DNA of 64,000 nucleotides, from NCBI RefSeq assembly GCF_000733125.1, contig NZ_JPHU01000010.1:62001-126000 (forward strand), written 5' to 3'. Of this stretch, positions 36,901 through 44,124 are shown piece after piece. Source of the stretch: Parvularcula oceani. Lineage in GTDB: Bacteria; Pseudomonadota; Alphaproteobacteria; Caulobacterales; Parvularculaceae. The notes beneath the pieces were generated by a model. That model was not told the DNA's origin. It was given only the letters and a program-made list of their open reading frames with translations, and searched no databases. Position 1 is the stretch's first letter. Each line of letters opens with the position of its first letter. The position numbers were made by a program, and so were the translations under genes.

Positions 36901-37212
36901 GTTCTGCGTATAGCTGCCGGTGATGTCGCCGGTGATCAGGACGCCTGCCCCGCCTTCGGCTTCGGTCTCGACGAGGATGGCGCCGTCATTGACGACCTCC
37001 GCATCCGCATCGATCACCAGGGCCGGCGTCTGGCCGACGGTGATGCTGCCATTCTCGGTGATCGTCACGTCGCCGGCCGCGCTCGTGCGGACGGTGGTCG
37101 TGCGGTCCCCGTCGATCTCGGTCTGCTGCGCGGCGGCCGGTCCTGCCCAGCAGAACGCCGCACCCGAGAGAAGGGCGAGCCGAAGCCCGCGCCGATGCAT
37201 CGCGTCCGTCAT
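33931..37212 (-). CDS. Autotransporter with C-terminal beta-barrel
   Basis: 1093 aa. The start at 37212 is fixed by GGGAGGAA before the ATG and by the signal peptide that follows (MHRRGLRLALLSGAAFCWAG, cleavage after PAAA). The passenger (~30-810) is rich in Gly, Asp, Ala and short beta repeats (GDITGSYTQNGSL, GDLTFE, GDLVMDG, GDLSFG), as expected for a beta-helix. It has several Asp-rich inserts. The last ~280 residues form an autotransporter barrel with alternating strands and end in LGLGLKW, with the C-terminal aromatic needed for BAM insertion. It is likely displayed on the outer membrane; function of the passenger is unknown. Convergent with the MprF-like gene, 20 bp apart. Confidence 0.88.
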   Translation of the reverse strand: MTDAMHRRGLRLALLSGAAFCWAGPAAAQQTEIDGDRTTTVRTSAAGDVTITENGSITVGQTPALVIDADAEVVNDGAILVETEAEGGAGVLITGDITGSYTQNGSLDVLSAIDTVQDEAPGQFPAGRYGLSLSEGSSLTGDLTFESASGIAVESAAGGGIAIAGTLDGDLVMDGVVSVQGEEATGISVTGAVSGDLSFGPASTIEAIGVNADGLSIDGPVAGGITLGGAVRASGFTDQVGDPDDDDSDDIDQSALAAGDAVAIRGDVGGGVLVNAAADAATGNGGRLSVRGSGNALYVGGGAQIGLTAGIPDDPDTDEDESDDGARGEFAIVNRGTISTDAIYNGVTAEAARIEDASLAGGFANEGEISAVGRREQAVALVFGNGAQVPTLSNAGTIGVGATSLDRDGIGVLLEDGARVPEVVNSGRIEVQISSDAGDAVAFRDESGTVTRFVNTGALTTVLRDFDDGNDATDADEGEPVGNGIALDLSRNTSGVEIVNRGAGNMVGNVLTGSGDDVFRAAGGTSTGAIRLGGGMDQLILTQSALVRGSVFLGGGSDTVSVAASTLQAGLDFGGGGGTFGLTNGATFQGDLNGAEGVDLTLDASSSAFFLGEGPSALGSLTTAAGTDANGEAQASVLGFRIDAAGETVSSLDVSGDAILADGTQIRTLFSAAFADDLSAPIITAGGVLAADAGSLVLNPAGQETFLFEQSLRRDGQSLILNLRRKSAAELGIAPARAAAYEPVIRSLVQDTDLGAAVFNATTQEEFLAGFDQFLGAPLEAPLTYARVQNSSVTSLVNQRVDRLRDDAGRERHIWLQEESFFVDRQGDETLRGFDGGGFVVTGGVDTALGPIDTIGVTASLASARYDEETGEDFPFNRLAYGGGVYIADQLGPLQLDARADYAWVNSESERNVVVGNARRAASAEWDGTQVAAHARARYEASLGGFEVMPFVSVDYLKLEEDAYTEVSGQGGAIGLTVDEREATSLRGNAGVTVGRRYELQPSTYDTSIPGVITPTLTAAWSQELDSDDLTATYRFGEGDPFTLAAEKEDGAAIVAADFGYENEYARLGAGISGTFGEDTQIYALRLGLGLKW

Positions 37213-37340
37213 GAAAATTCCTCCCGGAAGAGTTCTGTGGAGGCGCCCCCGGCGCATGCCCGTCGCCTGAATCAGCCCGTTGCGTAGCCCTGTTGCCCTG
37301 CCGGACGAAATGAAGGTCCGGTCAGGGCGCGGGGTGCCCA

Positions 37341-38486
37341 TTAGCGCGCGGGCGTCACCCGCACCACCCGTCCGGAAGGTCCCTCCCGTTCCTCGAGCGC
37401 CAGCCACAGCGCCCCGTCGGGCGCCACGGCAACATCGCGGATGCGCGCGCCGAGCTCCTCGAACAGGATCTCCTGCTCGGCAGGCGCGTCCGGGTCGAGG
37501 CGCCGCACCTGGCGATGGGCGAGGGCGCCGACCAGGAGGTCGCCCCGCCATTGGGGGAACATCGCGCCGTCATAAAGGGCGAGGGAGGAGGGCGCGATGG
37601 ACGGCGTCCACTGCACGAGCGGCTGCTCGGTGCCCTCCCACTGCGTGAAGGGCGTGATGCGGGCGCCCGAATAGTCGAGGCCGTAGCTCGCGACCGGCCA
37701 GCCGTAATTCGCGCCCCGGTCGATCCGGTTCAGCTCGTCGCCGCCGCGCGGGCCGTGCTCGTCGGCGAAGACGCCCGAAGGCGTGACGGCGATCCCTTGC
37801 GGATTGCGGTGCCCATAGGACCAGATCTCGGGCAGCGCGCCCGGCACGCCCGAAAAGGGATTGTCGGCCGGCGCCTGCCCGGTCTCGTCCAGCCGCAGGA
37901 TCTTGCCCAGATGGCTGCCGAGATCCTGGGCCTGGTGGCGATAGCCATATCCTTCTCCGGAGGTCAGGAGCAGCGTTCCGTCGGGCAGCCAGGCGATGCG
38001 CCCGCCGTAATGCGCCGAGGTCTCGCGCAGCGGTTCCGCCGTGAACAGGACCTCCACCGCCTCCAGCCGCCCGCCCTCGGGCAGCGGCACATAACGCCCC
38101 CGCGCCAGCGCCAGCGTGTTCGCATCGCCCTCCGGCATGGCGAAGCTGAGATAGAGGAGCCCGTTCTGCGCGAAGTCGGGATGCGGCGAGACCTCGAACA
38201 GGCCCGCCTGGCTCTCCGCATGGACCGCCGGCACTCCCGATACGGGCGCCTCCAGCAGCACCCCGTCGCGGATCACGCGCAGGCGGCCGGGCCGTTCCGT
38301 GACCAAAACGTCCCCTGTCCCCTGCTCGGTTCCGGGCAGGAAGGCGATGTCCCAGGGGTGGTCGAGCCCGCCCGCCACCGTCTCCACCGCATAAGCGGCC
38401 GGATCGGCCGAAGGGGCCTCCGCGCTCGGGGGGAGGGGGCCGTCTTGCGGCGCCGAAACGAGAAGGAGGGCGAGCAGCATTCTCAT
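37341..38486 (-). CDS. PQQ-dependent sugar dehydrogenase (aldose sugar dehydrogenase-like)
   Basis: 381 aa with a short signal-like N-terminus (MRMLLALLLVSAPQDG). It is a six-bladed propeller of the GSDH/YliI type. Recognisable segments are VAGGLDHPWDIAFLPG, VTERPGRLRVI, SHLGKILRLDETG, IWSYGHRNPQGIA, DEHGPRGGDELNRIDRGANYGWP and LALYDGAMFPQWRGDLLVGAL. The HRNPQG and H-GP-GGDE segments bind PQQ and calcium in characterised relatives. It would oxidise aldoses in the periplasm, passing electrons to the respiratory chain. No PQQ synthesis genes are in the window. Confidence 0.9.
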   Translation of the reverse strand: MRMLLALLLVSAPQDGPLPPSAEAPSADPAAYAVETVAGGLDHPWDIAFLPGTEQGTGDVLVTERPGRLRVIRDGVLLEAPVSGVPAVHAESQAGLFEVSPHPDFAQNGLLYLSFAMPEGDANTLALARGRYVPLPEGGRLEAVEVLFTAEPLRETSAHYGGRIAWLPDGTLLLTSGEGYGYRHQAQDLGSHLGKILRLDETGQAPADNPFSGVPGALPEIWSYGHRNPQGIAVTPSGVFADEHGPRGGDELNRIDRGANYGWPVASYGLDYSGARITPFTQWEGTEQPLVQWTPSIAPSSLALYDGAMFPQWRGDLLVGALAHRQVRRLDPDAPAEQEILFEELGARIRDVAVAPDGALWLALEEREGPSGRVVRVTPAR

Positions 38487-38612
38487 GCGGGAACTCCGAA
38501 AGCGAGACAGGGATCGGCGGCTCCCTAGCGCCTCGCCTTGCCTTTCGGAACGCCACGCGCCAGTTCAGCCGGAATTGGCCGCAGGGCGCGGCCGCCTCTT
38601 CCGGACCTCGAC

Positions 38613-39056
38613 ATGCGTTTCTTCGGGATCGTCACCGCCTGGCTCGCCGCTTCGCTCGCGGCCTATCTTCTCGGATCGGCCGCCTCCACCCAGGTGACCC
38701 TGGCGGGAATCGAGGCTCTGGGCCGGGACGTGCCGCTGGGGGTGAACCTGCGGACGGTGCTGCATGACCTTGGAGCGATGATCTCCTATTTCGCGGTCAT
38801 CGCTCTTGGTTTCGCGATCGCCTTCTACATCGCCAGCCTGGTCGCCGCGGCCCTGCCGCGCCTCTCGCCCATCGCCTATCCGGCAGCCGGCGGCGCGGCG
38901 ATCGCGACCGCTCTCGCGCTGATGACTTGGCGCTACGGCGTCACGCCGATCCTGGGCGCGCAGGAGGCTTACGGCTTCTGGCTGCAGGTCGGGGCAGGCG
39001 TCCTGGGCGGCCTCGTCTTCGAACTCTTCCGGCCCAAGCCGCTGCGCAGCCGCTAG
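38613..39056 (+). CDS. Small integral membrane protein of unknown function
   Basis: 147 aa from the ATG at 38613 (MRFFGIVTAWLAASLAAYLL); longer in-frame starts give a non-hydrophobic extension. Four likely transmembrane segments are visible at residues ~4-25, 52-80, 85-105 and 118-137. The tail is basic (PKPLRSR), which suggests an inner-membrane protein with its C-terminus inside. I do not recognise the family. Its TAG stop shares the tetranucleotide CTAG with the stop of the convergent lipoprotein gene. Confidence 0.7.
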   Translation: MRFFGIVTAWLAASLAAYLLGSAASTQVTLAGIEALGRDVPLGVNLRTVLHDLGAMISYFAVIALGFAIAFYIASLVAAALPRLSPIAYPAAGGAAIATALALMTWRYGVTPILGAQEAYGFWLQVGAGVLGGLVFELFRPKPLRSR

Positions 39057-39532
39057 AGGCCCGGCGCGTTCAGATTTCCCAGGACGGCGGTGGCGTCATA
39101 GGTCTGGGGACCGTCGGGTTCCGGACCCGTCCCCATCACGACCTCGAGGCTGACCACGGTCTCGCCCGCATCGCGGCGGCCGAGCGGCAGCTGCACGCCG
39201 AGCCCCACGCCCGAGCGCCCGAAGCCGCCTGTCGAGCCGCCGATGCCGACCGATGCGCCCGATGAGCGCCCGACGCCTTCCGCATCGGCGCTGCGAGTGA
39301 CGATGGTGAACCAGTCATAGCCGTTCTGAAGCGTCAGATCGGCCGCCCTGCGCAGAGCGCCGTCCTCGGCTTCGATAAGGTTCCGCGCGCGGTAGCTGAC
39401 GCGATAGCGGTCGGCTTCGATCGGCCTGTCCGAATAGCCGAGCGCGCCCGGCCGGTCCGCAGGACCATAGGAGGGCCCGGTGGCGCAGGCGGCGAGCAGG
39501 AGGAGCATGGAGGGCAGAAGAAGAGTGCGCAT
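39053..39532 (-). CDS. CC0125/CC1285-family lipoprotein
   Basis: 159 aa. A lipoprotein signal with lipobox LAAC (Cys16) is followed by GYSDRPIEADRYRVSYRARN and ADLTLQNGYDWFTIV. This pattern matches small lipoproteins known from Caulobacter as CC0125/CC1285 (recalled from memory). A glycine-rich stretch (SVGIGGSTGGFGRSGVGLGV) precedes the C-terminal strand. It should be anchored in the outer or inner membrane facing the periplasm. Function is unknown. It overlaps the convergent membrane-protein gene by 4 bp. Confidence 0.8.
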   Translation of the reverse strand: MRTLLLPSMLLLLAACATGPSYGPADRPGALGYSDRPIEADRYRVSYRARNLIEAEDGALRRAADLTLQNGYDWFTIVTRSADAEGVGRSSGASVGIGGSTGGFGRSGVGLGVQLPLGRRDAGETVVSLEVVMGTGPEPDGPQTYDATAVLGNLNAPGL

Positions 39533-39668
39533 GCCGCTAACCTAGTGCGCGGCAAGCCAAAGTGCGAGAGCATCCGGGCCGGGCGGCGCTCGCGGCCTTC
39601 CCCGCCGGCCCCCTTGCCAGATCCGGACCGGTTCTTGCAGGCCTGAGCGCGGTTCGAAGGAGGCACGC

Positions 39669-40322
39669 ATGATCGGGAGCCGGGAGGCAGGATTCGCGTC
39701 GGCGCTCGCGCTCGCCGGAATCTGCGCCTGCGCGACCCGGATCCCGCCGCCCGAGGCGCCTCCGGACCCCGCGCCCATGGCGCAGGAGGCGGAGGCGCCC
39801 CCGCAGGAAAGACCTGCCGGACCAGAGCCAGAGTCAGAGCCAGAGCCAGAGTCGGGGCTGGGACCGGAGGCAGAGCCCGCCATGCGCGAGGCGGCCCGCG
39901 ACAGCGCCGTGGATCCCCTTCCAGCCGAAGCGTCGCGCGCCGCGCGCGCGATCGATGACCTCAACGCCTTCCGCGGCAGCCGCGGCCTGCCCCCCGTGCG
40001 GCTCGCGCCCGCCCTGTCCGAGGCGGCGGAGGCCCATGTGGAGGATCTCGCCGCGCGCGGCGTCGTCACCACCCGGTCCCTGGATGGCGCAGGTGTCCTG
40101 GAGCGGGTCAGGGCCTCCGGCTATGCTCCGGCCGCGGCGGCCAGCCTCGTGGCGGGCGGCTATGACAGCTTCGAAGCCGCGCTTGGAGCCTGGCGGAGCG
40201 ACCGGGTCCAGAAGGACCGCCTCCTCCTGCCGGACGTGGCCGAGGCCGGCATCGCCTTCGCAGAGGCGCCGGACTCCGAATACCGCTATTATGTCGAGCT
40301 TCTCTTGGCCGAGCCCCGCTAG
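39669..40322 (+). CDS. CAP-domain (SCP/PR-1-like) secreted protein
   Basis: 217 aa; ribosome-binding site AAGGAGG before the ATG at 39669. The N-terminus is hydrophobic (ASALALAGICACATR), a signal peptide or imperfect lipobox (Cys19 or Cys21). A Pro/Glu-rich linker contains tandem PESEPEPES. A CAP domain (~residues 90-217) follows with AIDDLNAFRGSRGLPPVRLAPALSEAAEAHVEDLAARG, GYDSFEAALGAWRSDRVQKDRLLLP and a C-terminal EYRYYVELLLAEP strand. The bacterial CAP family is extracytoplasmic with varied roles; the two metal-binding His residues of many members are not both evident. It ends in a CTAG overlap with gtrA. Confidence 0.8.
   Translation: MIGSREAGFASALALAGICACATRIPPPEAPPDPAPMAQEAEAPPQERPAGPEPESEPEPESGLGPEAEPAMREAARDSAVDPLPAEASRAARAIDDLNAFRGSRGLPPVRLAPALSEAAEAHVEDLAARGVVTTRSLDGAGVLERVRASGYAPAAAASLVAGGYDSFEAALGAWRSDRVQKDRLLLPDVAEAGIAFAEAPDSEYRYYVELLLAEPR
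39823..39852 (+). repeat. In-frame tandem hexanucleotide repeat CAGAGY x5
   Basis: Five consecutive copies of CAGAGC/CAGAGT lie inside the CAP-domain gene and encode a Pro/Ser-Glu dipeptide run in the linker. Copy-number change by slippage would keep the reading frame and only alter linker length. Confidence 0.7.
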
Positions 40323-40708
40323 CGCCGGAAGGCGACGTGGCGGTTCCACAGATAGCTGAGCACCGCGCAGAACCCCGTCGCCAGGACAAAGGCCGGCGTG
40401 AGGCCGACGAAATCGTCGAGCCCCGCGAGCAGCGCGGTGTTGATGCCCATGATGCCAAGATAGCCGCTCACCATCAGCCCCGCCGCCCGGGCGCCGCTCG
40501 CGCCGAAGATGCGGCTATTGCCGGCATAGCTGACGCAGAAGGCGAGGGCGAAGGCGAGCGGGTTCGCGACGATGACGGGCAGCCCGCCCGCGACGCCCGC
40601 GCGCAGGATCAGGTAATGGAGGCCGGTCACGAAAAGGCCGAGCGCGGCGAAGCGCACCGGCTTGGGCAGGGCGGTCACCTGGCGGGTCAGGGCCATGCGC
40701 GCGCTCAT
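40319..40708 (-). CDS. GtrA-like four-helix membrane protein
   Basis: 129 aa. Four hydrophobic helices carry the GtrA pattern: VRFAALGLFVTGLHYLIL, ANPLAFALAFCVSYAGNSRIFG, GLMVSGYLGIMGINTALLA and AFVLATGFCAVLSYLWNRHVAFRR. The N-x-x-x-FG and the final W-N-R/K-x-x-x-F are family hallmarks. GtrA proteins are thought to move polyprenyl-phosphate-linked sugars across the inner membrane or to assist such enzymes. The start overlaps the murD2 stop by 4 bp, so it belongs to the murL-murD2 operon. Confidence 0.88.
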   Translation of the reverse strand: MSARMALTRQVTALPKPVRFAALGLFVTGLHYLILRAGVAGGLPVIVANPLAFALAFCVSYAGNSRIFGASGARAAGLMVSGYLGIMGINTALLAGLDDFVGLTPAFVLATGFCAVLSYLWNRHVAFRR

Positions 40709-41982
40709 CGCGGCAAAGCCTCCGATGCGAGCCCGGCGAAGATCGTGGCCCGCTGCTTGTAGTCGCGATGGGGCGGCCCGCTCGGCGCGCCGGGCGAGAA
40801 CAGCACCACGCCGCCGGGCGGGCAGGCCGCCGCCGCCGCCCGGACGGCTTCTTCGAGGCTTGGCAGGTGTTCGACGGCCATGGGCGCGAGATCCCCGGCG
40901 GCGCGGGAGGCGATCTCGCCGAAGGCGAAGACGGCGAGGTCGTCCAGGCGCTTCGCCGCCGGGGCGAGGCTGCCAAAGCGCTGGCCGCGATCCTTGCCGC
41001 CCAGGATCAGGCGGACGGGACGGTCGCAGAACCGCTCGAGCGCCGCCCCCACCGCTTCGGGCACGGTGGCGAGCGCATCGTCGATCCAGATGCGGCCATC
41101 CGCGCTCGGCACCATGGCCTGGCGCGAAGGCAGCCCCCGCCAGTCCGCTGCTGCGGCGGGCAACGCTTCGAAGAGGCGGTCGGGCCCGAGCATGGGCAGC
41201 AGGATGGCTGAGGCCGCTCTGGCCGCCGCTCTCGCGCCAGGGCTGCGGAAGGCGTCCCCCAGTTCTTCGATGGCGAGGGCATGAGGGCCGAGGATCAGCG
41301 CCTCGCCCGTCAGCGGAACCGCATCCTCGATCGCGGTCACTCCTGCCAGCGCCTCATCGGCTATGACGGCGCGGGGAGCGGCCCCGCCGCAGGGCGGGTC
41401 GAACCGGTATGGCCGCAGCTTGGCGGCGCGGTATTCGGGCTCTCCGCCGTGCCAGTCCGTGTGTTCCTTGTAGAGGCTGGTGACGAGGTGGCGGTAGGGC
41501 CCGGGCGGCAGGTCGTGCATCATATAGGAGGAGAGCTCGACGACGGGCACCTCTTCGCGCGGCAGATCCGGCCCCAGAGGCGGCTGCCCGATATTGCCGT
41601 AAGCGGCGGCGGGAATGCCGGCCTTACCCAGTATGGCCGCGATCAGCGCGGTCGTCGTGCTCTTGCCCTTGGTGCCCGTCACCGTGATCGTGCCACGGGG
41701 CGCGAGGCGCGACAGCCAGTAGCCCGTCGGGGTGGTCACCGCCGCGCCCGCGGCGCGCGCCGCTCGGTGCAGCGGGTTCTCCGGCGGTATGCCCGGCGAG
41801 CGCAGATAAAGCGTGCCGGCGTCGAGACGCCCGGCCGCCTCGGCCTCCCGAAGGACGGGCCGGCCATCGAGCTTGCCGCCCGCCTCATCCGCCAGGAGGA
41901 GAGTCATACCCGCATGGGCGGTGAAATGGGCCGCCGCCGCCCGGCCCTCGACGCCGAGGCCGTGGATCAGGACCGTCTTCAT
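40705..41982 (-). CDS. murD2: UDP-MurNAc-L-alanine--L-glutamate ligase-like Mur ligase (MurD2)
   Basis: 425 aa from the ATG at 41982, which overlaps the murL stop (ATGA). It is a MurD-like ligase. The N-terminal domain MKTVLIHGLGVEGRAAAAHF is followed by the ATP loop VTGTKGKSTTTALI (GTKGKST at residues 103-109), then VVELSSYMMHD and the C-terminal domain with LILGGKDRG. Adjacent murL identifies it as the MurD2 type. In Xanthomonas, MurD2 adds L-glutamate to UDP-MurNAc-L-Ala, and MurL then epimerises the terminal Glu to the D form. A plain MurD (D-Glu-adding) role remains possible in principle, but the pairing argues against it. Canonical murD/dcw genes are not in this window. Confidence 0.88.
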   Translation of the reverse strand: MKTVLIHGLGVEGRAAAAHFTAHAGMTLLLADEAGGKLDGRPVLREAEAAGRLDAGTLYLRSPGIPPENPLHRAARAAGAAVTTPTGYWLSRLAPRGTITVTGTKGKSTTTALIAAILGKAGIPAAAYGNIGQPPLGPDLPREEVPVVELSSYMMHDLPPGPYRHLVTSLYKEHTDWHGGEPEYRAAKLRPYRFDPPCGGAAPRAVIADEALAGVTAIEDAVPLTGEALILGPHALAIEELGDAFRSPGARAAARAASAILLPMLGPDRLFEALPAAAADWRGLPSRQAMVPSADGRIWIDDALATVPEAVGAALERFCDRPVRLILGGKDRGQRFGSLAPAAKRLDDLAVFAFGEIASRAAGDLAPMAVEHLPSLEEAVRAAAAACPPGGVVLFSPGAPSGPPHRDYKQRATIFAGLASEALPR

Positions 41983-43316
41983 GGCCAGAGCCGCGCCGCC
42001 GCCAGGCGGTAGGGCTCCGGTACGGCCGGGGCGGGGGCAGGCCGCAGCGCGGCATCCCAGGCAGCGGCGAGCGCCTGATCCGTCATCTCTTCGCGCACCC
42101 GCGGCAACAGGCTGCGCACGGCGAGGCTGTCGCGCCAGTCCCCGCTCTGCCCGGCCTGCCACAGCGTCGCGCGGCACTCGTCGATCGTGCCGACGCAGTC
42201 CCAGGGCTTCTGGTCACCGAGGCCGCAAAGCTGCTCGTAATAGGGCAGTAGAGCCGCAGAATTCAGCATATCCGCTTCGAAACTGCGGATATGGGACCGC
42301 CTATCGAGGTGTGGCGCGAGGAGGAGCGAGGTGAAGGCGCATTTCGCGCAATGCCCGCACCAGCGCCCCGCCGCGTCTCCCGCGAGCCGGAAATTGCGGT
42401 TGCAGCTCGTGAAGCGGCCATGCGCATCTGACAGGCTCGCAAAGCCCCGCGCGATCCAGACCTCCGAATAGGGCCGCAGGATCGAGAAGGGTATGGGCGC
42501 GAGGGGATCGGCCTCTGCCACGGCTCCGGCGGCCAGAGCCTCGAAGGCGGAGGATTTGGAGTCCTGGTGATTGGCCGGCACGCCGCCGACCCGCATCGTT
42601 TCCTCGTCGGCCGAGCGCTCATTGGCGAAGATGACCGCGCCGTGCCCCTTCAGCCGCGCATAGATCGTCAGGACCAGCATGTTGATCGCGGTGATCGGCA
42701 CGTGCCCGTTATAAGCGCCTTCGAGCGTGCGGAGCTTGGGGTCGAGGCTGCGGCGCAGGAAGCGGACGGGCTCGGGCGCCGTGCGGTCGATGGCCTCCGC
42801 GACGGCGTCGGACATCACGACGGAGGCGAGCAGGGCCTCCTGCCCGGCCTCCTGAACGATGGCGCGGGCGACATAGGAATCCTTGCCGCCGCCGAAGGCG
42901 ACGAGCGCCGCGCCTTCCCGCGCGCGCGCCGCGCGTCGGGCCGAAGGCGCGGCCTCCCTCGCGGACGAGAATGCTGTTCGCGGCGGATAGGGCAGTCCGG
43001 CGCGCACGAAGAACTCCGCCAGGCCGTGCGTGTAGAGGCGCTCGGCCATGGCGCGGCCCGCCGGGGTCAGGGCGGGCAGATCCACCCGCTCCGCCGCCGC
43101 CGCCTTGTAGGCGCTGACGCCCAGCGCGACATGCAGGAGGTCGAGAAGGCGGCACAGGCCGGCATCGGGGGCGTCCGGCACCGCGATGTCCGGGAACCAT
43201 ACGCGCTCTTCGAAGGCGCCGAAGCGCGAGCAGTCGAAGGCGAAGCGGATGCCGCCATCCGCCACCTGCCAGCCGGTCAGAGAGAAGCGCGCTCCGCGCG
43301 TGCCGAGTTCAGTCAC
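41979..43316 (-). CDS. murL: UDP-MurNAc-L-Ala-L-Glu epimerase (MurL)
   Basis: 445 aa from the GTG at 43316, which follows an AGAGG ribosome-binding site and gives the length known for MurL. A PP-loop-like motif FGGGKDSYVA (GGGKDS at 142-147) fits the ATP/Mg-dependent reaction. NERSADEETMRVGGVPANHQ and a cysteine cluster RWCGHCAKCAF follow. MurL adenylates and epimerises the terminal L-Glu of the muropeptide precursor to D-Glu, replacing free D-Glu made by MurI. It is 45 bp downstream of the XRE regulator and overlaps murD2, an operon arrangement described in Xanthomonas (pair known; the regulator is extra). Longer in-frame extensions run into the regulator gene and are spurious. Confidence 0.9.
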   Translation of the reverse strand: MTELGTRGARFSLTGWQVADGGIRFAFDCSRFGAFEERVWFPDIAVPDAPDAGLCRLLDLLHVALGVSAYKAAAAERVDLPALTPAGRAMAERLYTHGLAEFFVRAGLPYPPRTAFSSAREAAPSARRAARAREGAALVAFGGGKDSYVARAIVQEAGQEALLASVVMSDAVAEAIDRTAPEPVRFLRRSLDPKLRTLEGAYNGHVPITAINMLVLTIYARLKGHGAVIFANERSADEETMRVGGVPANHQDSKSSAFEALAAGAVAEADPLAPIPFSILRPYSEVWIARGFASLSDAHGRFTSCNRNFRLAGDAAGRWCGHCAKCAFTSLLLAPHLDRRSHIRSFEADMLNSAALLPYYEQLCGLGDQKPWDCVGTIDECRATLWQAGQSGDWRDSLAVRSLLPRVREEMTDQALAAAWDAALRPAPAPAVPEPYRLAAARLWP

Positions 43317-43360
43317 GCAAGGGCCTCTACGCAAGCTCTCGCCGCGACGCCAGAACCGCG

Positions 43361-43975
43361 TCAGTGGAACCTGATCGAGGCGACGACGGTGCCCAGGATG
43401 TTGCCGCCTCCCGCCGCGCCCGGCGTCCTCTCCCACGCCGACGCCAGCAGGCCCGTATCGGTCCGCAGGATGACGAGTTCGCCCGGCAGTGGCGCCTTGC
43501 GGGCCATGTCGATCACGAACAGCGTGTCCGGGGCGATGTCGCCCGGGACGGCCGTCTTGGGCAGGAAGACGGCGATCAGCTCGCCGCCGCCATAGGTTAT
43601 CGGAATATAGTCCGTCGCGGCGCGGTGCGGGTCGATGTTCTGGCGAACGACCCGCGCGGCCGACGCCGCGGTCAGGACGGGCACGTGCTGCATGGGGCGC
43701 CGCAGATAGGGCGCCGCCGCGCTCCTGTCCGCCTCGAGCTCGGAGCGCTCGCCCCCGGCGAGCCAGCCGAGCGACACGCTCAGCGCCTCGGACAGCTTGG
43801 CCAGCATGAGCTGGCGGGGATCGTGCACCCCTGCCTCCCAATTGGCGACGGTCGGCTGGGTGACGCCCAGGCGGTCGGCGAGAGCGCCCTGGTTGAGGCC
43901 GAGCGCCTTGCGCGCCGCACGGATGCGCTGCCCGATCGTCGCGCCTTCCTCGACATCTGGAACGCTGTGCAGCAA
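43361..43975 (-). CDS. XRE-family regulator with degenerate S24 domain
   Basis: 204 aa from a TTG at 43975 with GGAGAG upstream; the exact start is uncertain. The N-terminal HTH (IGQRIRAARKALGLNQGALADRLGVTQPTVANWE) is a classical XRE fold. The C-terminal half looks like the S24/LexA-CI domain (PGDIAPDTLFVIDMARKAPLPGELVILRT ... ILGTVVASIRF). By my alignment the GDSM-type nucleophilic Ser and the catalytic Lys are replaced (Ala and Ser/Ala), so self-cleavage is unlikely and the domain probably only dimerises. It precedes murL in the same direction and may control the murL-murD2-gtrA operon and itself. Confidence 0.82.
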   Translation of the reverse strand: MLHSVPDVEEGATIGQRIRAARKALGLNQGALADRLGVTQPTVANWEAGVHDPRQLMLAKLSEALSVSLGWLAGGERSELEADRSAAAPYLRRPMQHVPVLTAASAARVVRQNIDPHRAATDYIPITYGGGELIAVFLPKTAVPGDIAPDTLFVIDMARKAPLPGELVILRTDTGLLASAWERTPGAAGGGNILGTVVASIRFH

Positions 43976-44006
43976 GCCGGTGCTCTCTCCAATCGGCGGC
44001 CAAGCC

Positions 44007-44025
44007 AGTATAGGGTTACACTATA
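44007..44025 (-). promoter_or_regulatory. Inverted repeat TATAG-N7-CTATA overlapping a TATACT -10 element
   Basis: A perfect 5-bp inverted repeat (44009-44013 and 44021-44025) with a 7-bp centre lies about 34 bp before the regulator start. The minus strand has TATACT at 44012-44007, a good -10 hexamer, partly inside the repeat; the -35 is poor (AGGGGC at 17 bp). The size suits an XRE dimer, so autorepression is plausible. The embedded GGTTACAC occurs again at 44142-44149. Confidence 0.4.
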
Positions 44026-44096
44026 TCATGCCCCTGTGCGAGAGCATGGGGAGACGGAGGTCCAAAGGCGCACCAGGGGCGCCGGGTAGGGAAAAT

Positions 44097-44124
44097 TTAA
44101 CCTCTTACAAGGTGAACCTATAGA
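44097..44124 (+). promoter_or_regulatory. Putative sigma-70 promoter of the 66-aa protein gene
   Basis: TTAACC (44097-44102) and TATAGA (44119-44124) are spaced by 16 bp on the plus strand in an unusually AT-rich stretch, about 50 bp before the start codon at 44177. Each hexamer matches four or five of six consensus bases. Confidence 0.4.

Noticed and set aside
34411-37287. 958-codon open frame on the plus strand opposite the autotransporter
   Set aside because: It is Arg/Ala/Asp-rich without domains or a ribosome-binding site. The minus-strand frame has a signal peptide, regular repeats and a C-terminal barrel ending in an aromatic residue.
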